A stretch of 64,000 nucleotides of DNA from Gonapodya sp. JEL0774 (GCA_027604505.1 JADIIX010000021.1:124001-188000); one strand, 5' to 3'. Counted from the first letter of the stretch, positions 45,310 to 59,039 are shown. Made by a program: numbers and translations. Notes: a model not told the origin generated them from the letters alone.

Positions 45310-48300
45310 TCATGAGGATTCCGTGTCCAGCAATGCCCTGGCGACGGGGAACTCTATGCAAAACTCCCGTTCACCCTTCGAACGCACCTCCTCCACATAC
45401 AAATCGAAACTTCGTCTCAGTATCGTCAGTCGTTCAGCGTCTGTGGGGTGACTGTCCAGCCAATCGGAGTATTGTTGATGTGTCCATGAAAATCGTTCGG
45501 TGGGAAGAAGAAGAGTGCCTGCGGGTGACCTCGCAAATACGTGCTGGAGAACCAAGGGCAGAGGTAGCGCGGTGATGGAATTGGTAGAGGACGAAGTTCC
45601 CTTCATAGTGCGATTTGGAGAGTGGTTCGAAGGTGAGTTGGATAGGAAGGTTTCAGGTGATGAAGCAGCAGGTTCGTGAACTTCGTGTGACTGCTGCCTC
45701 GCCGATGTAATGTCACTGAGCTCCATAAACAAGAGTGTTCTCAACGATCTGAGGGCGCGGTAATTGGCAGTCAGCTCAGGATCCTTGCCCTCTGCTAATC
45801 CGCCTTTGACGCTGGAATCCGACATCCAAGAGTTCACAACAAATTCAAATTGGGCCAACTCATTCGCGAGTCGCGACCTCCCAGCATTGCGCAGACGGAT
45901 CATTGTGGCGTGTCGCAAGAAAACTTCCACCAGTCTATTCGCAAGTGTCCGAATCCAACTTCTTGGCTCGTCACTCTCAGAAGGTAGTGTGGCTGGGGAG
46001 AGCTTCGAAAAGACTGTGGTGGTAATCCATCGAAGCTTTGTGCTGAGTTCAGATAGATAGACCGAAGTTTCACTGTTACGAGCAATTGGGGCACTTGTTG
46101 TGCTCTCAGTTGGTCCGGGGGCCGGGGAGGCACGCCCGAGTTGGGTGCCACCCCTAAAGCGAAAAACATCCAGTGATCAATTACACAAGGGCGGTAAACT
46201 TGATCATCTCTCACCTCCCATAGTCCACGGAATGCATCTTCAGAATGACCAACTCCAACTCCCGCGCCAACCCTCGCATGAGAGGCTCAACTACGCTCAT
46301 GATAACATTTCTCACTCTTCCAAGATCCGAATGCACCTTGTTGTAGAGTAGGCCGACGGGTTCCACCCTCGGCGCAACAACGGCACCACTACCTGGGACC
46401 TCGAGAGTCTGAGGAGGCTCGAACTCATCCACGAGTTTCCAGCACCCTTCTTCGAACGTCCAAAGTGCTACGACCAAGTCCAAATTATTGACGAGAGGTA
46501 CTATAGTTGCCGCCGTACCCAACGAAGCACCCGAGCCACCCGATGTAACAATTGGGACAAACACCGCGAACGGTTCATGATTGACCATTGCATCACCGCG
46601 CTTTGCAACTTCTCCAACGATGGAGGCCACAAGTAGCACAATCTTCTCGAAAAACTCGCGGTGGAAGCGAGCGATTTCCAATTCCGAATGGATTGCCCGG
46701 ACGCATTTATCCGCATCGCCAGAGGTTGGCATTTGGGCGCGAGCGGCGTTCGGGAAGGCAAACTGCACAGGTTCATAGAGACGAGCTTGAGAGCGAGAGA
46801 GGTACGCAGTTTCAAAAGGCTGAAGGATAATGTCGAAGCTGCAACAGAAGTTGTGGAGCGTTTAGTTGTGATGGACTTGGAGTATATGAGACACAGAATG
46901 CTACCTCTCAACAACATTCCTTCGTTCTGATCCAAGTCCATCTTCGATTCTCCGTACCCGGCTCCTTCCCTCCTTCACGCTATCGGCACCGTCAACCTCT
47001 GCTGCCGCCACCTTTTCAGACAACTCCTTCACCATTCTCAGCAGCTTGGGATAGTTTCTTTGAAATGTCGCTTGCACATAAGGTGATTGGGTACCGGCAG
47101 ATTTCAGAGAAGAAGCCGTCGCCAATGTAACATGATGCCAAAAGTAAGTTACGGGCGTTGGTCGCACATCATCTTTCCCTGGAGGAGCTGCTCCTGGATC
47201 TCCCCAGGTCGCACCCCACCCCCAGCCAGGCGCTCTGATAAGCTCGTCAAGGAAGGCAATCCGAGTCTCAGTGTCTCTCCTTCGAGCGAGGACCCTTTCA
47301 AGCACCAGAACGCGCTGAAATCCAGCATAAGTCGCATCAGCAGCAGCATCAAATCGAGACCACAGATGAGTTGTAAAGGCAGTAGACTGAGGAGGGGTCG
47401 TTGGGTCATAGATAGAGGTGGTGGGACCCGGGGACGAGAAGGGAGGACCAGGCACACCAGGTGTCAACGTCCGCTTCAGAGTACTCGGAGTACCTGATCC
47501 TGGTGGTGAAATACCAGCTGCTAAGGATATGGCGGGGACATCAGAAGCCGCCCGCCACGCGTCACGGACCTGTTCCACAATGATACTGAGAGTAGAATGG
47601 ATACGGCGTGGTAAAAATGTCCGATCGAGGTTGCGGTGTATTACAAGAGCAGATGAGAGGGCGGCGAGGTCACTGGAAGTTGCGGGCGGTGTGAGGTGTG
47701 GAACCGGCGCGGAGGATGTGTGTTCAAGTTCGGTTGTCCGTTTCAGCCCGAGTACTCTATCAATGATGTTATCGGCACAAGAAACAATCTCATGTCGCGA
47801 TGAGATAATGAATTCGAGCTCGGCATCAACGACTGAGATCCCCGACAAATCTGAATTGGCCCGGAGTTGCTCGATTTCTGCGATAGTCAAGGCTGCCGCA
47901 GCAAGCTCAACTTCACGAGAAGGGACTACGGAGGAAGAAGAGGAAGTGACAGTAGATGGGACACCAGATTCGAGCACCTGTGTGGGCAGCGCCGCGGCTG
48001 CCGACTTCATTTGAAGAGACAGTCTTTTGTGGAGAGAGAGGAATCGAATGACCTTACGAAGACAGTCGGCCGCGAGAAGAACATGAGAGAGTTGTGTCGT
48101 AAGACCTGAGAGGGTATTGTAAGGAACTGTCGTTTTCGCTTTCAGCCTAGAGGATCCAAGTAATTCCAAGTCCAAAATGTGAAGATTCTGATATTGCACT
48201 GGAGACAAGTCACCTGTTGACACTGCCCTGAAGAGCTGCAACAGCGTCTTTCACGGTCTTAAGCTGCGAGCTGAGATCACCGATGCCAGTCACTTGTTGG

Positions 48301-48845
48301 ATGAGGTCCGAGTGATGAAGCGATATCTGTTGAGATGAACACACCATTGTGTTTCAATCAGCGCAAGAGAAAAAATGGACTCGAAATTAATGTTTCATCC
48401 ATCATATGATAGAAATGGAAATCTTTGTGTCACTCACATTGTCGTGAATGCTTCTGGATATCACTTCGAGCTGCACTTGCAATCGAGCGATAAGAGGTGC
48501 AATATCCGGAAATGCCGCTTGCTGAAGTGATTCAAGGTCCATCGACTCTCTTTCTTCCTTCTGTCCGTCTCGGCTGTCCCACGTGATTTGCGACGCCTTT
48601 AGTTGAACATTAGTCTCTACTATGCTGTCGATTCCACTTGCACGAACGTTCCCCGATTCCGACACATCAGCGGCAGCCTTTTCCGAAGATCCATGCGACT
48701 GATGTGTCACATAGGCAGCCAGAAGTTCCGTGGCGTGAGATTCAGGATTGAACTTTGAATCTCCGAATTCCCGAAGAATGGAATTGAGCGCCACGGCGGG
48801 GGTCGTCCCGCCATGGCGGGAGGACGCACCCACGCGAAGGGACAT
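45310..48845 (-). CDS. COG5: conserved oligomeric Golgi complex subunit 5
   Basis: Subunit of the COG vesicle tether that recycles Golgi enzymes. The start at 48845 (MSLRVGASS) is followed by LNSILREFGDSKFNPESHAT, then the helical N-terminal domain: HHSDLIQQVTGIGDLSSQL, VKDAVAALQGSVNR, VPYNTLSGLTTQLSHVLLAA and DCLRKVIRFLSLHKRL. The COG5 hallmark LSGISVVDAELEFI is present. The C-terminal part is helical (VEQVRDAWRAASDV, LDELIRAPGW) and ends ARALLDTESS. Pro/Ser-rich loops enlarge it to roughly 1,050 residues, above the usual ~800. Introns are few: about 48240-48430, 46890-46930 and 46170-46210. A TATATAAA element lies ~50 bases upstream of the start. Confidence 0.85.
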
Positions 48846-49244
48846 GGCGTGGACGATGGGGCCGTTCGGTTGGGGATGGGGGGAGGAAGTATATAAATGA
48901 TGGGTGGACCACTATGATTGTGCGCCTGGGATCACTAACAACAATAATCACTTCGATTCACGAAAATACAATCAATAACGTCAGATAACAGCAGTGGAAA
49001 AAGCCTGCCAGCAGTTGCCCAATGATTTTATGCCACTGGAGTGGGCCTCATTCACGTATGTATACGAATAAAGAGCACCGAGTTTGCGTGAGCGTGCGCT
49101 CATGTCATGCTATAGTCTCACCAAAAAGTGAATGCGAATCCTTTTTGAATGCGTCCCAAATTATATTTTGGGGCGGCAGGACCACACGCGCAAGGCCGAA
49201 ACTCCACCGTACAAGTTGTACAGAAAACGTCCAAGTGAACCCAA

Positions 49245-50750
49245 ATGGCCATCTCCGAAGTTCTCATCCAGCGCATCGCTGCGATCGAGAATGCTCTCGC
49301 GCCAATCGTGGACCCGATCGAGACAGTGGCCGGGAAAATCCTGTCTTCTGTCGCAGACACCGAGCGAATGAGAAAATGGATGGCCGCGAACGCGAGCAAA
49401 CACACAGCACGCTTGCCTCTTATGAACCCTGTGAGTTTTATAGACCCATTCGACGGCTGGCCCCATTTATCAGGCATGTGGTGTCAATCGTTCTCCTGTG
49501 AATGTTGTGAAACAACCAAACCCAATCACCACTTGGTGTCCGGCACCTGATGATTCATGCTCTAGAAGGGCTGCTATCTCTTATGCAGTGTATCAGTGAA
49601 CTAATCATTTTGATGTGACATCGCTCTGACTCCTATATTGGGTTCTTCACCTCTCCAAGTTCCACGTCATCCTCATCATCTCAACGTACCTGGTGATCGT
49701 GGTCGCCGGAAAACGCGCCGCAGCGAATCCCGCTATCCCCAAACTCGAGGTCAAGCAGTTTGCTCTCGTCCACAACTTGCTCATGGTGGCGCTCTCCGCG
49801 TACATGTGCATTTCCGTTCTCGCCGCCGCCTTCTTGAGCAAGGACTCGATTGGCTACCGCTACTCTCTATGGGCAAACCCTGCGGACGAGACGGAGACGG
49901 GATGGGTAATGGCAAGGAGTATTTGGGTGTTGGTTTCAATGATCATTGAATTTCGTCTTGAATTTGAACTGACTTCAGTTTGCCTGCTACAGATTTTACT
50001 TCTCCAAAATTCTTGAATTCAATGACACTGTGAGTCTTGCGATCCTTTCTTCACCTGTCTTCGTATCCGGCTCATCAGTTTTCAACTCACGCAACTCCGA
50101 TCGCCACCTCAAGTTTATCATGCTGGCAAAGAAAAACTTTCGCCAAGTCTCTTTCCTCCACGTTTACCACCACAGCTCGATTTTTTCTGTGTGGTGGCTC
50201 GTCACTTTCATGGCACCGACTGGTGAAGGTTTGTGTAATGGTCCCATTACCTTGATGTTTTTGCCCACAATGGTGACAATTAAGTTTGTTCTTCGCATTA
50301 GCGTACTTTTCTGCGGCCCTCAACAGCTTTATTCACGTTGTGATGTACGGATATTACTTCTGCTCCGCAATCGGTATCAAGCAGGTTTCTTTCATCAAGA
50401 AGTACATCACCATGATGCAGATGACCCAATTTTGCATGATGATGTGTCAGGTTTGTCCAGAAATCTGATCTACCATTCGTTATCCCGATTCCTCACAGCG
50501 ATCAACACTTCAGGCCACTTATGATATTGTCCACGCCATTTTCATCGCCCCGGGGCTTCCATCTCCCCAACCGCCGTTCACAGCGACTACGTACCCACTT
50601 CTCCTCTCTGTGATTCTCTTCTTCTACATGATTTCAATGCTCGCATTGTTTTATAACTTCTACCAGGCGGATCGTAGGAGGGAGAGGGAAGCAAAGAAAG
50701 CAAGTAGCAAGGTTGCGAATGGCGTTGCAACTGGGAAGAAGGAGGAGTAA
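49245..50750 (+). CDS. very-long-chain fatty acid elongase (ELO family)
   Basis: 3-ketoacyl-CoA synthase of the ER. The start at 49245 is MAISEVLIQRI. Hydrophobic segments include FHVILIISTYLVIVVAGKR and VHNLLMVALSAYMCISVLAA. The catalytic histidine motif is in SFLHVYHHSSIF (near 50155-50185), followed by NSFIHVVMYGYYF, typical of ELO proteins, and QMTQFCMMMCQ. The C-terminus is basic with an ER-retrieval-like KKEE ending. At least five introns. Chain-length choice is not readable. Its stop lies 63 bases before the RIC1 start. Confidence 0.9.
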
Positions 50751-50813
50751 TTAGAATTCATGTGATGTGATCGTGTCATAAGGATCGTGCTCCACATGAT
50801 ATAATTGTTTCCG

Positions 50814-53800
50814 ATGTACTTCGCAGTGGGATCAGCCACGGAAGTACAGCTCGATGTCCGACTTTCTCCTACTCGCCCGCGACGACAGTTTGAGGGCCGA
50901 AGCTCGATTCGTCGTCGTGAATCGTTTTTGAAGATCCCAAGCTCGACAGCCGACCTTTCCTCAACACATGAGACTGATGAAAAGCCTGTTGCGCCGCCAA
51001 TTCCCTTGAGAGCTCCTCCCGCTGAGCCCCAAAGTCCTCCGACGCAATCGCAAAGCGCAACAGGTCCCCCACGTATCCCACTTCTGGACACTCGTCGGTT
51101 GGAGACGGAGGAGCAGCAATTTCTTGTTCGACGGAGCCCGAGCGGCGCACATTTTTTAATTATATCGGATTGTGAAGTTCAGGTGTGGAAAGCGTCGGTG
51201 AGTTTGGTTTCGCTTGCCTGTATGAAGGTGTGATATCCGAATGTTCAATTCGTGGCGAATCTCTTCACAACTTAAAAAACACATGTTGATGTCGATCTGT
51301 ACCTTTTGTACCGTTGCTTCCTTGGGCTCCAGCCTCTGGTGCTGGTGGGCTCTGTTCAGCGAGACTCGCAATCTCTGGAAACATTCGGTACAAACGTAGA
51401 CGCAGTGTGGCGACCTCCCCGTCAACAACCCCATTTCCATCCGCAAGAGACACAGAACTCGCGGACCTCTGACTCTTCGGCTCCATCACTCGAAAATGAA
51501 GACGAGGATCGAACCCCCGATGTTGGAAAGGACTCTTCAGACGATGCAGTGAGAGCCCCAGCCAGCAAATCTATTGGAAGCTCATTTTGGAGCTGGGTTT
51601 GGGGCACCAGTGAGGGAGATGATGGCGTGCAGGGTGAAAAGGGCTCCAAACCGCTTGCCGCTCGTACTGGAGGTGACGATCAAGCACCTGAGGATTGGTC
51701 CTCTGAGTTTTTGGCGGAGGAATGGGAGGACTCGGAGTTTGTGGAACAGTTTGCTGTCCTTGTGGGTGGTTCCTAACTGGCGTTCTCAGAGACTATTACT
51801 AGAAGGACAACTTCTCACAGACATCCACTCATCGTCACCTACTCTTCTTTACTCTGGAACATTCGGCCCCAGACTTACCGATAGCAAGTTTGAAGTCCGG
51901 ACATTTGCCCAATCGAGAAGTTTTGAGCGAACGCGCCCTTGAATTTACCCTCGGGTTCAGCGACAGAAAATCGGACGCTCGAGCGGCCGGCCCTCATGGT
52001 GCCGGCGAAGGGCTCGGTGTTCTCAACTCTGCAATATTTATTTCTGGATGGTGGGAGCTTCCAGACTTGATTTCGGTTGAAGATGTGGCAGCTCCGAAGG
52101 AGAAGGGGTCGTGTCCAGAGCAACATTCTCGGTTGTCGGCTTCGCAAATAACCGCCATTTCATCGACAGCTGGTGACATTGTAATTGCTACTTCGTCGGT
52201 CCGATTGGCGGTAAACCCAGTTCCCTGCAGTGGCGCTACAACCGTGCGGAGCTCTTATCTTCACCGTCTTTTGTGGCCGAACCCGTTCCAGGGGCAACTA
52301 GGCAGGGAAGAGAACAGAATGCCCACGTTTTTCGAGCTTCCGTTCTCGCGACCACTGCTGGATATAGCTACTTTGAACCTGACTGCTCCTGTGATATCCA
52401 AAACCTCTAATTCGGAACAACCCCACATCGAAGTCACGCACATCAGCCCACTGCTTCTGCCATCGCATTTGAGCTATGTCTCCACATCTTTTGCCTACGT
52501 TCTGGGTCTTTCGACGATGGAGGCGATAATAGCCCTTCCACCGCCGAATGTCATTCGCGGCAGTGATAGGCGAATCACTCGGACAGATGAAAGGAGCCAC
52601 TGGTTGTTTTGGAGACTCGCACACGGAGCTACTTTTGAGGAGCACGAGCACATTTCCGCGATTGAAGTTAATGAAGTGTTTGGAGTTGTTGCCGTTGGAA
52701 GGGACAGGTGCGTTTCTGGCTTGCACTGCTTTGGTGGCTTGCACTTACATGACCTCCAACTTCCGCAGTGGTCTTGTTACCACCTATCAAGTACCACGGC
52801 AACTTCCGGCTTATGTATTTCAGGCGGACACATTTCATCGAGAACTTGGTGCCAATGGTGTTCTTATTCCACTCGCCACATATCGACCAGTCTCCACCAA
52901 ATTATCTCCCACTACCCCACATGCTGGAGGACTGCTGCATCCCTTGAATTCGGTCACTCTTGCCTTTACAGGAGACGGATGTGCTTTGGCAATTGGGTGG
53001 GAGAGAAGTGGAATTCAAGTTGTTAGCGTTTTTGGAAAAGATCGGAATAGTGGAAGTGTTCAAATGGGGGACGAGTATTTTGATAAAAGATCCTCCTCAG
53101 AGACGTACATGAAGGGAGTCATGGACTTGGTAGGTGACAAGTCCCGTTGTGAGGACAACTCGATCGTAAACGTAGTCGCCGGTTAGTTCTGGGACGCTTC
53201 CTCTACAACGCTGTTTGCAGTGCCTTCAATCAACACTCTGCCCACCTCCAACACTTATGTTCAACGGTGGCCACTGTGTGGAGTTCCATTCGCGAAGTTA
53301 GCTGCGACCAATCCGCCAAATATGGAATCCACGGCAAGTGCAAATACACACGCAAAATACTTAGTACTCAGTGGACGGAGCTATATTTTACTCGGAACGA
53401 CTGGATTGGAGGTCGATGTTTCCAAGTTAGCGAAGTCGCGGAATCGTCGCGGTTCCCAATCCAACCGGCTCCGCCTCGATAACACATTTCAACAAATCGA
53501 CATCCCATTAGCTTATAGCACCTTCTGTCTGCCAATTTCGGTGGTAGCCGTTTGTCCATTTCCGGTTGGATCTCATGTTGCTGTTGCGGGAACCTACGGA
53601 TTAGCAATCTACAATATCGAACAACGAAAGTGGAGGCTATTTGTTAAGGAGAAGCACGAAAAAAGCTTCAAAGTGGAAGGGGGTCTGGCATGGCTCTGCA
53701 TTCGACCATTGAAGGTGGATAGAACCCTTGGTGGTCAGAGCGGGACTGTTGGATCTGCTGTTCTGATTGCGGGTTGTTTCGATTTTGAAACGAACACGTA

Positions 53801-56800
53801 CTCTGTGAGATTGTCATTCGATGCTTCCGGTTTGCAGTTTTTTTTTTTTTTTTTGAATTACAACTTATTTAGCTCAGGTTCTTTAACCCGGATGCCAATT
53901 TGGACTTGACTGCATGTTTGCACACGGAACAGCTGTTGAGCCGAGTAGTGGCGATGCACGCCCGCAACCACAGTGTGCTTGTCCTTACAGCGGACGGTGT
54001 TCTTCGACACTACCTCATATTGGTTTCGCACGGAGGCCAGTCGAAGGATGGCGGGCTAGTCGGAAAAGGTGGGTTCATGTTGCCTCATTATGATTGAATG
54101 TCTGATCAATATCAGAATTCTATTTGTGTCGCTTTCGCTTCTTTCTCTGTGTCTAGCGCTCTCAATTCACGTTCAGATATTTTCCGAAACATCTATCCTT
54201 CCCATCATCGCATGGCCAGAAAGAGTCCGCGCGATTTGCTGGTATCCCGTGTCTTTTGGTGAGTATGAAATGAAGATCGCAGTGTTGATCTTAAGATCCA
54301 TGTTAACATGCAAATCGCGGCATGTAGAGAGTAGATTGTCCGCATCAACCCTTGACAGAAGCCCTTTGCTCATCCTCGACGGGTCTCAGTTAATTTATCT
54401 GGCTCCGCAACAGGCGGTAAGACACCACTTTATCGTATCTGGAATTTTGCTTCACCATTCGATGGACAGGAACCCGGCAGACCACATGAAAGACAGATAA
54501 CCGCCACCTTACTTTCGAACTTCGTGGAGACGTTCCTCGTGTGCCCTTATCAAGACAGCGTAGGAGAGCTTCTGAACAGCTTGTGGGTCGTATGTGGCGG
54601 TACTAGACTCAAGGTGTGGACGAATTTGGGGGTGCATAACGAACCTCACGCCGAGGCGATACCTTCCTTAAAGGGTAATTAAACCACCTCGACTGAGCTG
54701 GGATGTTTATTGCTAACCCCGATTTCGCGAATGATAGATATTAATACAGGTGACAGAGAGAGCCAGTTGTTGTGGGAAGATAGAGCGGAGGTGCCACCCA
54801 GATGGCGCCAAGAGCTTTTGGGACACATAAGTCAGGAGTCATTTGTTATTCAAGCTCACGGGTATCCGATTGGTGAGTGGTATGTTCCCTTGACCACGCA
54901 TTCCGATGTGGTGCAATAACTCTTTTCAAGGTCTCAACATCCAAAGTGGGCTGGTATTGGGAGTGTCTCAGCATGCATTTTTTCGAAAGCAGCTTGGGCG
55001 GACGTCGTTTCGTGTGGAAGCCAGCGTCCGTATCCAGCGATCTTCAGATAACTCCGTAAATCCACCTCGTTCAATGGAATTTACTTTTGCAGTCTTCGCT
55101 TTTCCTCCCCTCTGTACTTCGTTTTCTCCTCTCGAACTTGTAAGACAAAGCGATTTACTCCAAAGCCCGCACTGTCTCAGTTTTCATGATTAGCTTGCAG
55201 GACGAAGCGATTTGGTTTGCGCACGAGTTTAAAAGCCTGCCATACTTTGTACATGCTCTGGAGTTGCTCTTGCATGAAGTGCTTGAAACAGAAGCTCCTA
55301 GCTTTCCTCCCGCACCGAAAGGTGAGATTTGATTGTCCAAACGCAACAGTGGTCAAAACACTGAGCGAAGCCCCAGCTGCGCTATTACCGCACGTTGTAC
55401 TCTTCCTGGAATCCTTCGACGAAAGTTTAGACGTTATTGGGCAATGCGCACGAAAGTCCGAGTACACGTACTGGAGCTATTTGTTCTCTATTACTGGGGA
55501 TGCCAAAGAACTGTTCCAAGTGAGTAATGAGTCTTTGGAGTATGAACCAGTAGGCCGAACAAACAGTTGATGTTCATGAGTCAGAAATGTGTGACACGGG
55601 GGAAACTTCTAACTGCGATAACGTTTTTGATCATCATCCAAACAATGGAGTCCGCCGCAGTTAGCTCCAAGGTTAGTTAGATGCAACAGAATTTACTTCC
55701 TGGGCCGCCGATCGAAGTGAACTTACCTGCGCCTTTTAGTTGGCGCTTGCACTGTTGGAGAAAGCACTCCAAGTCAATGATTTTAATGTGAGTTATGTGA
55801 AGGCCTACATAGATATGTATATACACCATTTTCACATTTCGCGAACAGCTTTGCAGCGAGCTAGTCCGCTTCCTTGCATCCATATGTGAGCGTAGACTTT
55901 GTATGAAACTCTTATTCACCTATTCACATCACACGATGACTTGACCAGCGCACGCCAACCGTGATCCCCAAATGGAATGGTTCGATTCCAGTCCCACAGA
56001 CGGTGCTGTCCCTCACGAATCTAAAACTCTACCAGATGGAACTGACATGGTGGGGTTCGCTCAATCCTGAATAGGGAGCACCGTTGCACAACTAATTGTG
56101 TGACGTTCTTTCATCATGCAGTTCTACATCGAAATTCTGGTTAATCAACATGCCCGTCGCATGCTCAATGCGATGCAACTTCGTCTTCTAGGGAAGATGG
56201 CCAGACTTTTGCGATTCCCGTTGGCGACTTGGCTGGAACGGGAACGGTTAGTCTCAGCTAACGGTGTTGTTTCGGAGTTTTGGAGTGAATTCTTCTGACA
56301 CTGACAGTTCGCATCCTGCTCAGGAAATTGCGAGCTCTTGAAATTCCCTCCTGGCCCGCAGCACTTCTCGCTCTACACGTACAGTTCGACCTGCCACCCC
56401 CTCCGTTGAACTGGCAACGAGCCCACCCTCCGAGTCCAACAATCAGTCCGCAGTCTACAACTAGAGCGTTTGCCTTTGATTTCACTATCGCTGCGCACGG
56501 CACGGAGAGTGAGTCAGCGAGTCCGTCCAGTCATGTATCCTGGCTGAAGCAAGGTGAAGGAGGCACTCAGGAGATGGGACAACCCGCATCGCTGATGAAA
56601 AGGAGAAACTCTAGAGGAGGCAAAAGCAGTGTAGACCATGAGCTGAGGTAGGTTTTCGGTACCGGAAGAAGTCACGACGTCTGTTCCGCCGCTCATTCAC
56701 GTCCGCAGATTCCTTCAATCCACATTCCGGCGCGCCTCTCTCGGAGGCCACCTCCTCATTCTCTCCACTCTCCTTCTTGATGTTCGGTCCTGTGTGGAGA

Positions 56801-56973
56801 TCCTTTCTGACCCTTCGAACCCTTCTCAGGCTAAGCTTGTGGCCCAGTGGCTCGAAATGGTCGGAGAGGCATCTCACGACAGCGTTCCAGAGGGCAGGAA
56901 GGGTAACGGCTACATAGAATTCGGCGAAGCAGTTGTCGGACTACTAAGATTGGGTGGTGTGCCCGGGCTGTGA
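50814..56973 (+). CDS. RIC1: RIC1 homologue, Golgi GEF subunit for Ypt6/Rab6
   Basis: With Rgp1 this protein activates Rab6/Ypt6 for retrograde transport to the Golgi. It starts MYFAVGSATE, as in the family. Propeller blades follow: HFLIISDCEVQVWKAS joins PLVLVGSVQRDS over intron 51198-51331, then TFGTNVDAVWRP. A ~115-residue acidic Ser-rich insert comes next before FAVL, spliced over intron 51762-51820 to THRHLLFFTLEHS. Later are AFTGDGCALAIGWERSGIQV, MKGVMDL, VEGGLAWLCIRP and NLDLTACLHTEQLLSRVV. The RIC1 helical domain has YFVHALELLLHEVLE, ARKSEYTYWSYLF and TFLIIIQTMES. The end is RLGGVPGL (stop 56971-56973). About 1,550 residues and at least twelve introns. Confidence 0.9.
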
Positions 56974-57534
56974 GCATTGTGAATGTACAAATCTTGGACA
57001 GTGGATACCCCAGCAGCAAAAATAAATTGGACGACCTCAAAGAGGCGGTAGCTCAAGCATGCTGATAACTCCCATCATTTTACACAAAGAACCTACGAGA
57101 ACGAGTAGGGCACTCCAAGTAAAGGGTAGGTACAAGATACAGGAATCGTATGCATGATACAGACGCTGATTGTGACACATACTGAGAACAGACAGACAAA
57201 CGAACGCCCCGAGGGAGAAAGGAGAAGGTGACTGTCCGTAGAAGCGGGATGCGGGTCGGAAAGCGAAAGAATGGAGTGTTTGCCAATGAACCGAGAGCAA
57301 GTCCGCGCATCTCAGTCTCCACTTCTAGTCCCCCTCGCTCCCATGCCGCCTCCAGCCCCATCGCTCGTACACCGTGCTCCCACCTCCCTTCACCGCTCGC
57401 CATTCACACGCAATCACGCACGCATCCCGTTCCGCTTGCCCTGATCCCTTGCCAAAGCTCCTTTCTCGCCCGTCGTCTTCATCGCTCGCTCGGTCTTCCA
57501 TCCTTCTCCCAAACTCTCTGATATTTGATCGATT
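56974..57534. other. convergent intergenic region
   Basis: Lies between the 3' ends of RIC1 and eIF1. A 107-codon antisense-looking frame (57080-57403) has no motif and is probably 3' UTR of eIF1. No other gene. Confidence 0.45.
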
Positions 57535-58811
57535 CTAGAACCCGTGCACCTGCACCTGATCCTTGGTGGCGATACCCTCCGTGAGAAGGAAAGTCGACAC
57601 CTTGACGCGCTGATCGCCTTGAAGCTGGATAACCTCGCCGTGCTCTTCGTCGTCAATGATACTGCCGTTGCAGGCAAAGTCCTGACGAAATGGACAAGGT
57701 GTTATGGTTACTTGAAGTCATACACGGTATCCCCATATGTTCGCGAGGAAACAGAGACTCCGTTTTCCATCCAACTGTCATCTATGAATTCAACCGTACT
57801 TTTCTCAAAGCGTCCCCATTCCATCAGCAAACTGCAAGCGCTCCTCAAAACGACAGAACACTCATGGTTTGAAGAGGTTCACCCAGCCTTTCCATCCTCT
57901 CCCTCCACTCACCTTCTTGAAAGCTTTGAGTAGTTTCTTTTGGTCCAACTCTGCAGGCAAGCCTGCGACAGTGGTGAGCGTCTTGCGACCGTTACGTTGT
58001 TGAATACGGATGTCTGCGAGTGGTGCCATAATCATGAATATTGTGATCGTAAAAGTCAAACACAAAGCACCGTGACAAAAGGCGAAATACGGTCGCAGAG
58101 GATGAACTCTAGGAAAGCACATCCTTGTGTTCCCTCATTCCATCCACGAGAGAGACACTGGGGCGTCCTGTCACTCATTCTTATATGACTGACCGTGCTC
58201 CCTATGTTCCACTGGTTTATTCCTGCTGATTTCCGACTTCTGTTATAATTAGGACTGTTTGGTTCGAGCTTTGTGGGTGGTGCTCCTGACACTTCGAAGT
58301 GGGGCGTTACGTGTGGTGTGATGGAATCGCAATGTGGCCCGCTGTTTCTCCGAACCATCACACCGAGCTATTCAACGTACTCCCATTTGGTTGGCGGTAT
58401 CGAGCATATCCTCTCGTTTGGCCGTTGGTAGTAATTCGCGGTTTGTCTCCAACTCCTTCCCTCTTCCGCACCTTAACCCCGCCACAATACTCACGTATTT
58501 TTCCCGAAACTTTTAAGTCTACCACGAGAGTCGCCGGCGCCCGACGGAATTTCGACCGACACGATAACCCAGGCGGTTCCCGATCGTAGGAAACAAAGTC
58601 CGAGAGCATTACGAAACTGTCAGTAGAGACTCCAAGGAACACGAAGAGCACATCGGCAATAAAACTCATCGCCCATCCAGTCCTTGGTCCTTCTCTTTTC
58701 TCATGATCCTCCTTCCACAACACCAACTTGTCCCGTTGTCGCCTCAGACACACCTTCGGGTTCGCCGACGTCTGCAAAAGGGTCATAGGATTTGAGGTTC
58801 TCAATTGACAT
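57535..58811 (-). CDS. SUI1: translation initiation factor eIF1
   Basis: Start-codon fidelity factor of the 43S complex. The start at 58811 gives MSIENLKSYDPFADV, matching fungal eIF1. A ~700-base first intron ends near 58018. Exon 2 reads DIRIQQRNGRKTLTTVAGLP and DQKKLLKAFKK. Exon 3 (57535-57680) reads DFACNGSIIDDEEHGEVIQL, GDQR and finally QVQVHGF, then stop. All conserved parts, including the basic RNGRKTLTTV loop, are intact; about 115 residues. The long first intron is unusual beside the other short introns here and may carry regulatory sequence. Confidence 0.95.
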
Positions 58812-59039
58812 GCAACGGCGGTGGCGGTGGAGTTGAAAGCGAGGGGAGGAAGGAAAAGTGGGGGTTGGGGAAGTGTGATGGAATAAGAACTGGCGAGTGT
58901 GTGCCTGGTTGTACGCCACTTGCTCGTTCCATCGTTCAAATTGAGCGCATTCGGCGCATATTTTTAATCTAGAGGAGAAGTGCATAACGGTAATGAGATA
59001 AGTGCTCCCATAAATTTTTCTCTTTGATACGAGATCTGA

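Noticed and set aside
51762-51808. Ultra-short intron in RIC1 ending at the first AG
   Set aside because: The next acceptor (CACAG, ending 51820) gives a 59-base intron and the conserved HRHLLFFTLEHS, which fits the family.
57080-57403. 107-codon minus-strand ORF downstream of eIF1
   Set aside because: No motif, biased composition, position fits 3' UTR.
58251-58275. B-box-like GGTTCGAGC
   Set aside because: No cloverleaf or A box upstream; within the eIF1 first intron.
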